This document shows positions 8,854 to 17,012 of a stretch of DNA of 64,000 nt, piece by piece (within the stretch, counting starts at the first letter, position 1; each line of letters starts with the position of its first letter). The DNA is from Flectobacillus major DSM 103 (GTDB lineage: Bacteria; Bacteroidota; Bacteroidia; Cytophagales; Spirosomataceae): positions 913,001 through 977,000 of the forward strand of contig NZ_KE386491.1 in NCBI RefSeq assembly GCF_000427405.1, given 5' to 3'. The notes below the pieces were generated by a model that saw nothing but the letters and a program-made list of their open reading frames with translations, did no database searches and was not told the DNA's origin. A program made the translations under genes and the position numbers.

Positions 8854-9912
8854 ATGGTGGTAAATTTATCAACTCAATCCATAGCGTTAATTATTCCTGA
8901 CTTTGATTTTGGAGGGGAAGAGAAGCGTGTACTCTTTTTTGCTAATAGCTATGTGAACCATTTTAAAGAGGTTTTCTTATTTGCACCTAATGGTAAAAGT
9001 GCGGCCTTATTGGATAAAAGAGTGAAGCATATTATTGTTGAGACGCGTAAGTATAAAAATATATTTAGCATATTAAAGTCTCTAAAACAAAATAATATTA
9101 CTTTTTTACAGGGACACAAAAGAGCTACGTTACCTTATTTAGTGGCAGCTGAGAAGTTATTGGGAATAAAGAGTTGTTTTAATTTTGATAATATATACCT
9201 TGATAATGGGATTAGCAATTTCTTGATGCCTAAAACTATTATTTATCTATCTGAGGTTTTAAAGGCTCATTATCTTCCATTTTTTCCAAAGCATGATAAT
9301 AAAGTTATCAATATGGGAGGTGACTTTTTAAGTCGAATTGAAGAATATGAAGTTAGTAATATAAAAAAGTCATTGAGGATTACAGATAAATTTACAATAC
9401 TAAGTTTGGGGCGTTTATCTTCTCAAAAAAATCAAAAATTGCTAATAGAGGCATTAGCAACTATTTCAGATATTGATTTTACAGTTTTATTTGTAGGAGA
9501 AGGCCCATTGGAAAATGAATTGAAAGACTTGTGTATTGCAAATAATATTATAAATAAGGTTCAATTTTTGGGGCATCGCACAGATGTGAATGCTTTATTG
9601 AGTGTTGCAGATGTGTTGGTTCAATCCTCTATATTTGAAGGATTTCCTAATGTATTTATAGAAGCAGCCTCTTTGGGCGTTCCGATTATTGCTACTAATG
9701 TAGGGTCGTCAATGACACTTGTACAAGATAATGGTATCTTGATTGAGTCAGGGGATATATCTGGTTTAGCTAAAGCCATTCGACAGATAGCTCAAAATAT
9801 ATCGACTTATAGAGTAAATGCTGAATTATTAAAAAATAGTGTTTTCTTTCAGCAGTTTCATAAGGCTGAAATGTTAAAGGGCTATCTCAAACACTATGAA
9901 TCGTATGTTTGA
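8854..9912 (+). CDS. Family 4 glycosyltransferase
   Basis: 352 residues with a GT-B fold. The C-terminal domain begins with TILSLGRLSSQKNQKLLIEA near 183 and carries the EGFPNVFIEA motif (the E-x7-E signature) near 267-276, followed by GVPIIATNVGSS, all typical of GT4 retaining transferases. The N-terminal acceptor half has IALIIPDFDFGGEEKRVLF. Predicted cytosolic or membrane-peripheral and part of repeat-unit assembly. Sugar donor not assignable. Confidence 0.88.
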   Translation: MVVNLSTQSIALIIPDFDFGGEEKRVLFFANSYVNHFKEVFLFAPNGKSAALLDKRVKHIIVETRKYKNIFSILKSLKQNNITFLQGHKRATLPYLVAAEKLLGIKSCFNFDNIYLDNGISNFLMPKTIIYLSEVLKAHYLPFFPKHDNKVINMGGDFLSRIEEYEVSNIKKSLRITDKFTILSLGRLSSQKNQKLLIEALATISDIDFTVLFVGEGPLENELKDLCIANNIINKVQFLGHRTDVNALLSVADVLVQSSIFEGFPNVFIEAASLGVPIIATNVGSSMTLVQDNGILIESGDISGLAKAIRQIAQNISTYRVNAELLKNSVFFQQFHKAEMLKGYLKHYESYV

Positions 9913-9974
9913 GATATAGGTGTGTTTTTGTAAATTATACTGAATGTATTTTATAAGCTAGTTAAACTAGAGAA

Positions 9975-10715
9975 ATGAGAACTATACAAATTTTAAAAGC
10001 AAAGGTTAATCTTTTAACAGTAGATGAACTTCACCGAGAAATTAAAAGACTGATCGAAACAAAGCAAAAAGCTGTTGTAGATTATTTAAACATTTATTCA
10101 GCTAATATTGCTTATGAAGAGGAGTGGTTTGCCAAATTTCTAAATTCATGTTCTATCGTATTATGCGATGGGAAAGGGGTGCAAATGGGTGCCTATTTTC
10201 TTGGACAAGAAATCCCTCCACAGATTGCTTATAATAGATGGTTATGGGAGTTTTTTTCTTTTTGTCAAACTGAACATTATTCTATTTTTTTATTAGGAGC
10301 GAAGCCTGGAGTTGTTGAAAAATCAATAGAAGTGATTGAAGAAAAAGGATATAAATTATCTATTGATGGTTATCACGGGTATTTTAATAAAACGAATGAA
10401 GAGAATGAGGAAGTTGTGAAAATTATTAATACATTTTGTCCTGATATATTACTTGTAGGGTTTGGGATGCCAATTCAAGAAAAGTGGGTTATTGAAAATA
10501 GAGAAAAGCTTAACGCAAAGGTTATTATATTAGGCGGTGCATTTCTTGACTGGATTAGCGGCTCTGTAAAGCTCCCTCCTAGATTCGTTACAAAATTTGG
10601 TTTAGAATGGTTATATCGTCTTATATTAGAGCCAAGAAGATTAGCCCATAGATACTTGATTGGTATTCCTCAATTCTTCATGAGAATTTTCTGGTGTCGC
10701 CTTTTTGGGAATTGA
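9975..10715 (+). CDS. WecG/TagA/CpsF family glycosyltransferase (GT26)
   Basis: 246 residues matching the WecG/TagA/CpsF family (GT26) in length and motifs. The DGKGVQMGAYFLG block near 65, LLGAKPGVVE near 108 and LLVGFGMPIQEKWV near 158 correspond to the conserved substrate-binding regions. The C-terminal basic/hydrophobic tail (LEPRRLAHRYL near 220) is the membrane-associating appendage of the family. In related pathways these enzymes transfer the second sugar (often ManNAc, ManNAcA or glucose) onto the lipid-linked first sugar, so it may act right after the WcaJ-like primer at 21.5 kb. It ends the first AT-rich block. Confidence 0.88.
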   Translation: MRTIQILKAKVNLLTVDELHREIKRLIETKQKAVVDYLNIYSANIAYEEEWFAKFLNSCSIVLCDGKGVQMGAYFLGQEIPPQIAYNRWLWEFFSFCQTEHYSIFLLGAKPGVVEKSIEVIEEKGYKLSIDGYHGYFNKTNEENEEVVKIINTFCPDILLVGFGMPIQEKWVIENREKLNAKVIILGGAFLDWISGSVKLPPRFVTKFGLEWLYRLILEPRRLAHRYLIGIPQFFMRIFWCRLFGN

Positions 10716-10840
10716 TTTTATTCAAATTGCTATAAATCTCCAATTATTTAGATTTAGTAATAAGTTGTTCTAAATCTAATACCCATCTTGCTATCAATCA
10801 TAGAACTTACACAGGTAATACGTATATAGGTTGTTATCAC

Positions 10841-10869
10841 AAATACAGTATTAAAACATTACTGTATTT
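10841..10869 (+). terminator. Possible terminator hairpin before ugd
   Basis: Arms 10841-10850 and 10860-10869 form a 10-bp perfect AT-rich stem with a 9-base loop, followed by TTTGT. A second weaker 9-bp stem lies at 10748-10756/10771-10779. Together they suggest that the transcript of the upstream glycosyltransferase block ends in this 213-base gap. Confidence 0.4.
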
Positions 10870-10928
10870 TGTAAGAATCTTATCTAAAAAGAGCGGATAA
10901 AATATTTATAATAAAATCTTAATATTAT

Positions 10929-12242
10929 ATGAAAATTGCTGTAATCGGAACTGGCTATGTGGGCCTTGTAACAGGGACATGTTTTGCCGAGACAGGAAAT
11001 CAAGTCACCTGTGTTGACATCGACGAAAAGAAGGTCGAAAAGATGAAGAATGGTATCATTCCAATTTATGAGCCAGGTCTTGATGTATTATTTAACCGAA
11101 ATACCGCCGAAGGAAGATTAAAATTTACGACCAATTTAGCTGAGGGAATCCAAGATGCCAAGGTGATTTTCTTGGCATTGCCAACACCTCCAGGTGAAGA
11201 TGGCTCAGCAGACTTAAAATATATATTGAAGGTTGCTAATGACTTGGGGCCTATTTTGGACCAATACGTGGTGGTTATCGACAAGAGTACCGTACCTGTG
11301 GGTACAGCCGAAAAAGTACATGCTGCTATTGCCAAAAATGCTTCAGTGGAGTTGTTTGATGTGGTATCGAACCCCGAGTTTTTGCGTGAGGGTGTAGCCG
11401 TAGAGGACTTTATGAAGCCCGACCGTGTGGTGATTGGTACAACTTCAGAGAAAGCCAAGGCTGTGATGAACAAGCTATATGCTCCGTTGGTGCGTCAGGG
11501 CAACCCTATTATCTTTATGGATGAGCGTTCGGCCGAAATGACCAAATATGCTGCCAATGCGTTTTTGGCTACCAAAATCACCTTTATGAACGAGATTGCT
11601 AACCTTTGTGAAAAGGTTGGAGCCAATGTAGACGATATTCGTCGTGGTATAGGTACAGATTCTCGTATCGGAAAGCGTTTCTTGTTTGCGGGTATTGGTT
11701 ATGGTGGTAGTTGTTTTCCCAAAGATGTTCAGGCGTTAGAAAAAACCTCTCAGGATTCAGGCTACGACTTTCAGATATTGAAGGCGGTTATGAATGTCAA
11801 CGAAGACCAAAAGACCAAGCTTATTCCACGTATCAAAGAGCATTTCGGAGGCGATTTGCAAGGGAAAGTCTTTGCTATGTGGGGGTTGGCCTTTAAGCCC
11901 TATACCGACGATATTCGTGAGGCACCTGCTTTGTACAATATCAAAGAACTTTTGGCAGAAGGTGCAATCATCAAGGCATTTGACCCTGAGGCTATGGAAA
12001 ATGTCAAGGGAGTAATCGGCGATAGCATTACTTATACCAAAGGCCCTTACGAGGCTATTAAAGATGCCGATGCGTTGTTGATTATGACCGAATGGCCACA
12101 ATTCCGTACACCAGAGTTTGAGGTTATGGATGTATTGTTGAAAAATAAGGTAATTTTCGATGGTCGCAATTTGTACGAACTAGAGCAAGTGAAAGAGTTG
12201 GGTTATACCTACTATTCAATTGGACGAGATACCGTAAAATAA
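10929..12242 (+). CDS. ugd: UDP-glucose 6-dehydrogenase
   Basis: Oxidises UDP-glucose to UDP-glucuronate with two NAD+. The 437-residue length is typical. Seen: N-terminal Rossmann motif GTGYVGLVTG (residues 7-16), the VDID acidic end of beta-2, STVPVGT near 121, EFLREG near 153, and the catalytic cysteine C262 in GYGGSCFPKD. The substrate feeds the next gene, a UDP-glucuronate decarboxylase, so the pair makes UDP-xylose. Codons are richer in G/C than in the genes before and after, as in the housekeeping genes of the window. Confidence 0.96.
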   Translation: MKIAVIGTGYVGLVTGTCFAETGNQVTCVDIDEKKVEKMKNGIIPIYEPGLDVLFNRNTAEGRLKFTTNLAEGIQDAKVIFLALPTPPGEDGSADLKYILKVANDLGPILDQYVVVIDKSTVPVGTAEKVHAAIAKNASVELFDVVSNPEFLREGVAVEDFMKPDRVVIGTTSEKAKAVMNKLYAPLVRQGNPIIFMDERSAEMTKYAANAFLATKITFMNEIANLCEKVGANVDDIRRGIGTDSRIGKRFLFAGIGYGGSCFPKDVQALEKTSQDSGYDFQILKAVMNVNEDQKTKLIPRIKEHFGGDLQGKVFAMWGLAFKPYTDDIREAPALYNIKELLAEGAIIKAFDPEAMENVKGVIGDSITYTKGPYEAIKDADALLIMTEWPQFRTPEFEVMDVLLKNKVIFDGRNLYELEQVKELGYTYYSIGRDTVK

Positions 12243-12251
12243 TCGTGAATG

Positions 12252-12287
12252 AGAGAATGAGGGATAGATAAACATCGCTCATTCTCT
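12252..12287 (+). terminator. Hairpin between ugd and uxs
   Basis: Arms 12252-12261 and 12278-12287 form a 10-bp perfect stem (AGAGAATGAG and its complement) with a 16-base loop. No long U-tract follows, so partial termination or mRNA stabilisation is as likely as full termination. Confidence 0.35.
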
Positions 12288-12301
12288 AAATCTAAATAAA
12301 T

Positions 12302-13288
12302 ATGAAACGAGTATTAATTACAGGTGGAGCAGGTTTTTTGGGCTCTCACCTTTGCGATAGATTTATCAAAGAAGGTTATCATGTGATAGCCATGGACAAC
12401 TTGATTACGGGTGATTTAAAGAATATCGAACACCTTTTTAAATTACCTAATTTTGAATTTTACCATCACGATGTCTCAAAATTCATCCATGTACCTGGCG
12501 AGTTAGACTATATCCTCCATTTTGCATCACCTGCATCGCCCATCGACTATTTGAAGATACCCATTCAAACCCTGAAAGTAGGTTCTTTGGGTATTCATAA
12601 CTGTTTGGGCTTGGCAAGGGTAAAGAATGCCCGAGTATTGATAGCATCGACCTCGGAAGTGTACGGCGACCCCAATGTACACCCACAAACAGAAGAATAC
12701 TGGGGAAATGTAAATCCAGTAGGGCCACGAGGCGTGTATGACGAAGCCAAGCGTTTTCAGGAGGCAATGACAATGGCCTACCATACTTATCATGGTTTGG
12801 CAACACGCATTGTACGTATCTTTAACACTTATGGCCCAAGGATGCGTCTGAACGACGGTCGTGTATTGCCAGCTTTTATTGGTCAGGCATTGCGAGGCGA
12901 AGACCTAACGATGTTTGGCGATGGTTCGCAGACACGTTCATTCTGTTATGTAGACGACTTGGTAGAAGGGATTTATCGTTTGTTGTTGAGCGACTACGCC
13001 TATCCAGTCAACATTGGTAATCCAGATGAAATCACCATCAAGGAATTTGGCGAAGAAATCATCAAACTGACAGGTACAAACCAAAAACTGATTTCGTTAC
13101 CTTTGCCAACCGACGACCCCAAACAACGTCGTCCAGATATTACCAAAGCAAGAGAGATTTTGGGATGGGAACCAAAAGTAAGCAGAGCCGAAGGTTTAAA
13201 GATTACTTACGAGTATTTTAAATCATTACCCAAGGAAGAGCTATTCAAAATGGCAAATCATAGAGATTTTCAGAGAAAGATATTTTAG
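12302..13288 (+). CDS. uxs: UDP-glucuronate decarboxylase (UDP-xylose synthase)
   Basis: Extended short-chain dehydrogenase/reductase of 328 residues that converts UDP-glucuronate to UDP-xylose with bound NAD+. Seen: N-terminal [10 protein letters not shown] (residues 8-17), the DNLITG stretch near 32, the active-site [10 protein letters not shown] near 115-124 and the catalytic Y146-x3-K150 pair, followed by [10 protein letters not shown]. The soluble 328-residue form lacks the membrane anchor of eukaryotic UXS. It lies 59 bases after ugd and uses its product. dTDP-glucose dehydratase is excluded by the UXS-like motifs and the pairing. Confidence 0.92.
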   Translation: MKRVLITGGAGFLGSHLCDRFIKEGYHVIAMDNLITGDLKNIEHLFKLPNFEFYHHDVSKFIHVPGELDYILHFASPASPIDYLKIPIQTLKVGSLGIHNCLGLARVKNARVLIASTSEVYGDPNVHPQTEEYWGNVNPVGPRGVYDEAKRFQEAMTMAYHTYHGLATRIVRIFNTYGPRMRLNDGRVLPAFIGQALRGEDLTMFGDGSQTRSFCYVDDLVEGIYRLLLSDYAYPVNIGNPDEITIKEFGEEIIKLTGTNQKLISLPLPTDDPKQRRPDITKAREILGWEPKVSRAEGLKITYEYFKSLPKEELFKMANHRDFQRKIF

Positions 13289-13361
13289 CGAAACATTTAC
13301 ATTATCATTATAAATTTCTCATTTTAATGAGATAATTAGTAAATTTGGGAAAAGAAAATAT

Positions 13362-14126
13362 ATGCGAATTGTACTATTAACTCAAAATGACCCATTTTAT
13401 TTAGGTCGTAATATTGATTATCTCATTAAAAACCTTCCAGAACATTCGGAAATCGTTGCTACTGTTCTCTTTGAAGTATCACCATTTGGTAAAAGAGAGT
13501 CTTTCCTTCAAAAAATGAAAAAGACATATGATATTTTTGGTCTAAAATTTTTCGTTTATTATGGAATTAAATTTACATTATCTAAATTTAATTCTATTAA
13601 CTCAGTAGCAAGAGTCTTAGCTAAGCATAGTGTTCCGTTAGTTGAAATTGAAGGAAATATTAATAGAGCTGAGAATTTGGCTAAAATTAAATCATACAAT
13701 CCTGATTTGTTAGTTTCGATTGGAGGAAATCAGATTTTTAAAAGACCCTTATTAGATTTGGCTCCACATGGTTGTCTTAATTTACACACAGCATTACTTC
13801 CTAAATACAGAGGATTAATGCCCTCTTTTTGGGTATTAAGATACAATGAGAAATATACAGGTGTGTCGGTATTCTTTGTAGATGAGGGTATCGATTCTGG
13901 TGATATATTGGTTCAGAAAAAAGTAGAAATAGGGAATCGTTCACAAGAACAATTGATTTCAGATACCAAGCAGATAGGCATGGATAGTATTATTGAATGC
14001 GTAGAGAAGATTCATTCAGGAGGCTATGAACTTATTCCTAACCCTGATGAAGAACAAACCTATTTTAGCTTTCCTACCAAAGAAGATGTCAAGGCCTTTT
14101 TAGCAGCAGGTAAGCGATTTTATTAG
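13362..14126 (+). CDS. Formyltransferase-family protein (sugar N-formyltransferase-like)
   Basis: 254 residues with the formyl-transferase domain in the second half. The catalytic triad of the family is present: N140 and H142 in LNLHTALLPKYRG, and D178 in DEGIDSGDIL. It lacks the C-terminal tRNA-binding domain of methionyl-tRNA formyltransferase and sits in a polysaccharide locus, so N-formylation of an amino-sugar nucleotide (as for Qui4NFo or Rha4NFo type sugars) using N10-formyl-tetrahydrofolate is the best guess. No aminotransferase that would make the amino sugar is visible in the window. Confidence 0.75.
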   Translation: MRIVLLTQNDPFYLGRNIDYLIKNLPEHSEIVATVLFEVSPFGKRESFLQKMKKTYDIFGLKFFVYYGIKFTLSKFNSINSVARVLAKHSVPLVEIEGNINRAENLAKIKSYNPDLLVSIGGNQIFKRPLLDLAPHGCLNLHTALLPKYRGLMPSFWVLRYNEKYTGVSVFFVDEGIDSGDILVQKKVEIGNRSQEQLISDTKQIGMDSIIECVEKIHSGGYELIPNPDEEQTYFSFPTKEDVKAFLAAGKRFY

Positions 14127-14149
14127 TGCATATACGATTACTATAATTT

Positions 14150-15010
14150 ATGAATATATTAGTATTTGGAGGGACAGGCCAGTTAGGACAATGTCTTAGA
14201 AAGGTAGCAAATAGCCTAGGAGTTGAAGGTCTAATTTATTTAGATAAACACCAGGGGAATATTTTAGATATAGTGTCTTTAGATTCTTTATTTAAGACAT
14301 ATCAACCAAGCTATATAATTAATTGTGCTGCTTATACCGCTGTAGACAAGGCAGAAGATGAAATAACCTCATCAAGGGAATTAAATAATCATGGTGTTGC
14401 TAATTTGGCTCATGTTTGTAAGCAATTTGGTACTATCTTGATTCATATTTCTACAGATTTTGTTTTTAAAGGCAATGTACCTACTTTGTTAAATGAGACA
14501 GATTTAACTGAGCCAATTAATGTATATGGTCTTACTAAATTGGAGGGAGAGCATGCTATTGCTACAATCATAGAGCATCATTTTATTTTGCGTACAAGTT
14601 GGTTGTACTCTGAGTTTGCTAGTAATTTCGTGAAGACTATGATTCGTTTGAGTAATGAACGCAAGGAGTTAGGGGTAATCATAGACCAAATTGGTTCTCC
14701 GACATATGCTATAGATTTAGCAGAAGTAATACTCAATATTGTTGTTAATCAAAGTAAAGAGTATGGCTTATATCATTATAGTAATGAAGGGGTTGCATCA
14801 TGGTTTGATTTTGCAAAAGCAATTTTTGAACTAAGCAGTAAAGAAGTGTACTTGAAACCGTTAAAAACATGTGAATATCCTACTAAAGCACTGCGTCCAG
14901 CATATTCGGTATTAGATAAATCAAAAATAAAAGAGAAGTTGCATATTAAAATTCCTTACTGGCGTGATAGTTTAGCTAGATGTATTGAAAATTTAAAACA
15001 AAATATATAG
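14150..15010 (+). CDS. dTDP-4-dehydrorhamnose reductase-like (RmlD/SDR) protein
   Basis: 286 residues, the normal RmlD length. Seen: GGTGQLGQCL (residues 7-16) for NAD(P)H binding, NCAAYTAVDKAE near 58-69, STDFVFKG near 101 and the catalytic Y126-x3-K130 in YGLTKLEGE. RmlD reduces dTDP-4-keto-rhamnose to dTDP-rhamnose, but rmlA, rmlB and rmlC are not in the window, so the enzyme may reduce another 4-keto sugar nucleotide. It lies 23 bases after the formyltransferase gene, and the next gene begins 2 bases after its stop. Confidence 0.85.
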   Translation: MNILVFGGTGQLGQCLRKVANSLGVEGLIYLDKHQGNILDIVSLDSLFKTYQPSYIINCAAYTAVDKAEDEITSSRELNNHGVANLAHVCKQFGTILIHISTDFVFKGNVPTLLNETDLTEPINVYGLTKLEGEHAIATIIEHHFILRTSWLYSEFASNFVKTMIRLSNERKELGVIIDQIGSPTYAIDLAEVILNIVVNQSKEYGLYHYSNEGVASWFDFAKAIFELSSKEVYLKPLKTCEYPTKALRPAYSVLDKSKIKEKLHIKIPYWRDSLARCIENLKQNI

Positions 15011-15012
15011 AT

Positions 15013-16305
15013 ATGTGGGCAAAGAGTTTGTTAAGATCTTTACTTTTGTTCCTAGGATTTATTGTTATTTCTTGTAAGCAAGGAGTTTTGTTAGCTGAGA
15101 AAACTCCAATTATACAAGCTGTAGAGAATGCTCATAGTCAGATATGGAATCGTTATGTTAATAAGTTTGGCTTATTAATTGATTTTACTTCCTTATCAGG
15201 TGAAGTCTATTGGCCTACACCTGAAGAATGTTTAGAGTCTAAACCAAATGCTTTAGGTTGGTGGTCTCCAATCGAAAATGGAGCAATGTTTAATGGACTT
15301 TATATGGATGGAGTTATTCAAAGATGGGAGAACTCTAAAAGTGAAAAAGATGCTGAAAAAGTAAGAACAATAGCTAGGGGATTGATGTTAACCGCATCTT
15401 TAAGTAATGTTGTTGGCTTTATAGGTAGAGGGGTAACATCGGATGGAGTTTCACACTATCCACTAGGTTCTAATGACCAAACTGGAGGATGGTATTATGG
15501 TGTTTGGCGTTATCTTGAAACAGATTTACCAACACCAAGTGAGCGAAAGGCATTTGAATCGAAAATATTAACGGTATCACAAGCGATTATTGATAATAAA
15601 TATAACCTACCAGCAGAACCTCCTTTTAACTTCAGAGGTAGTTTTGGTACCTTTGACCATAACTGTTCTAGGTTGATTTTTTCTGTTAGAGCGGCGTATT
15701 TGATTACAAAAGATGCTTATTGGCAAGATTTGTATATAAAACTTCTTTTCCAAAGAGGCGGAACACTTAATAAAAGTAGAGCGGAAGTAATCGAAGAAGG
15801 ATTAGAATATGATCCTTCTGGTAAGTTTTCAACTTGGGATGAAAGTCCTTCTATGGGGTGTTTAAGGCTTCTTTGGGAAAATGAAGATAATCCAGAAATA
15901 AAAGAAATATTTCGTAAAGGTTTAGAAAACAGTGCGACTAAATCACTGAAAAGTTTGGAGATTGCTTATAATTACTATCCGAACGACCCAACTATTTATG
16001 ATATAGATTGGCGAAAAATGAATAAATTTTGGGAAGTGCAAACGACATCAGATTTTGCTGTAAGCATAGGAATGAAACAATTAGATTTTTTACATACCTC
16101 CGTTCGAAGAAGAGTACTTGAAGAACGATATGTTAGAGAGCCTATATTTGCAGCTTGGGTTGTTTCGCTTGATCCTAATGTAGCTACATTGAAAAAAAGA
16201 AAACCTGAGCTAGAGAGGTTGATACAGCATTATGATTATGCCAATTTATATGAAGTTTGGTTTTTCCCAATAGAGGCTACTTGGTGGAGAATTCATAATC
16301 TATAA
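15013..16305 (+). CDS. Lipoprotein of unknown function, paralogue 1 (possible polysaccharide-active enzyme)
   Basis: 430 residues with a hydrophobic signal (about 7-20) and lipobox cysteine C21 (VISC), so a predicted lipoprotein. I do not recognise a family. The whole protein resembles the product of 17013-18320; about half of positions agree by eye. Shared blocks: ALGWWSPIENGAMFNG near 80-94, a GRGVTSDGVSHY stretch near 138-149, SNDQTGGWYYG near 153-163, PAEPPF near 200, FDHN at 214-217, STWDESPSMGCLR near 278, DWRK near 336 and VWFFP near the C-terminus. Conserved Trp, Asp, His and Glu in an all-helical-looking chain suggest an (alpha/alpha) barrel such as a glycosidase or lyase fold; that is inference. 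It starts 2 bases after the rmlD-like gene, so it belongs to the capsule operon. Confidence 0.8.
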   Translation: MWAKSLLRSLLLFLGFIVISCKQGVLLAEKTPIIQAVENAHSQIWNRYVNKFGLLIDFTSLSGEVYWPTPEECLESKPNALGWWSPIENGAMFNGLYMDGVIQRWENSKSEKDAEKVRTIARGLMLTASLSNVVGFIGRGVTSDGVSHYPLGSNDQTGGWYYGVWRYLETDLPTPSERKAFESKILTVSQAIIDNKYNLPAEPPFNFRGSFGTFDHNCSRLIFSVRAAYLITKDAYWQDLYIKLLFQRGGTLNKSRAEVIEEGLEYDPSGKFSTWDESPSMGCLRLLWENEDNPEIKEIFRKGLENSATKSLKSLEIAYNYYPNDPTIYDIDWRKMNKFWEVQTTSDFAVSIGMKQLDFLHTSVRRRVLEERYVREPIFAAWVVSLDPNVATLKKRKPELERLIQHYDYANLYEVWFFPIEATWWRIHNL

Positions 16306-16371
16306 AGAAGAGTATTGAAAAGACTAAACTTATAAATAGGATAATAGCTAATACAATAGCTTTTAGAAGTA

Positions 16372-16415
16372 CTATTTGAAAAATATAGGCTTTATTTTTC
16401 AAATAGACTTTTTTT
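16372..16415 (+). terminator. Intrinsic terminator after lipoprotein 1
   Basis: Arms 16372-16384 and 16394-16406 form a 13-bp perfect stem with a 9-base loop, followed two bases later by a run of seven T. This is a good rho-independent terminator and probably ends the transcript coming from uxs or the formyltransferase gene. Confidence 0.75.
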
Positions 16416-16456
16416 CGTAGTCTATTGGTGTTATTAGACTTAAATGTAATATCAAA

Positions 16457-16993
16457 ATGCAAAAAACAATATACTTATTGATCTTTTATTTAAGCATTAG
16501 TTTGTATTCAGCTAATAAGGTATATGCGCAAGCATTTTCAGATGAGAATATTTATATAAGTACCACAATAGGTTTAAATTCTTATTATAGAAGTATTCCT
16601 ATTAGTTTTTCTTATGAATGGCCTGTAAGTTCAAAAGAGAGTCTTTCCTTTCTTTTGGATACAAACTTTGGTAAATATCCTTCATCTTTTCTTCCCGGAG
16701 ATAATTGGGATTATAAAGCCTTCAATATGTCAATCAGATACTCCTATCATTTAAGTGAACTTCTTCATCAAAAGAATGAAAATATAGATCATTATGTAGG
16801 TGGAGGTCTTGGTTTCCAGCATTTTAAGTGGAATAATGAGTTGCAAGGATATAGATATAATTTTAGGAATGGAATTTCACTAGATTATTATTTAGGGACA
16901 AGATATTTTTTTTCTGAGCGGGTTGGTTTTTGTTTAGAAGTAGGAAGTATAGGTATTTCTAATATCCGTATTGGTACAACATTTCGATTATAA
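16457..16993 (+). CDS. Small outer-membrane beta-barrel-like protein
   Basis: 178 residues. A signal peptide (hydrophobic 5-20, cleavage probably after VYAQA) is followed by alternating aromatic/hydrophobic strands and the final strand ISNIRIGTTFRL ending in a polar-aromatic pattern typical of outer-membrane barrels. The GGGLGFQHFKW segment near 115 also fits a barrel. It lies between the two paralogous lipoproteins with only 19 bases to the second, so it is probably functionally linked to them. No specific family is recognised; an assembly or surface-docking partner is one possibility. Confidence 0.65.
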   Translation: MQKTIYLLIFYLSISLYSANKVYAQAFSDENIYISTTIGLNSYYRSIPISFSYEWPVSSKESLSFLLDTNFGKYPSSFLPGDNWDYKAFNMSIRYSYHLSELLHQKNENIDHYVGGGLGFQHFKWNNELQGYRYNFRNGISLDYYLGTRYFFSERVGFCLEVGSIGISNIRIGTTFRL

Positions 16994-17012
16994 TAATTTT
17001 TGAATATTTACT

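Noticed and set aside
11066-11473. 135-codon antisense frame within ugd
   Set aside because: Shadow of a well-supported gene, with no independent protein signal.
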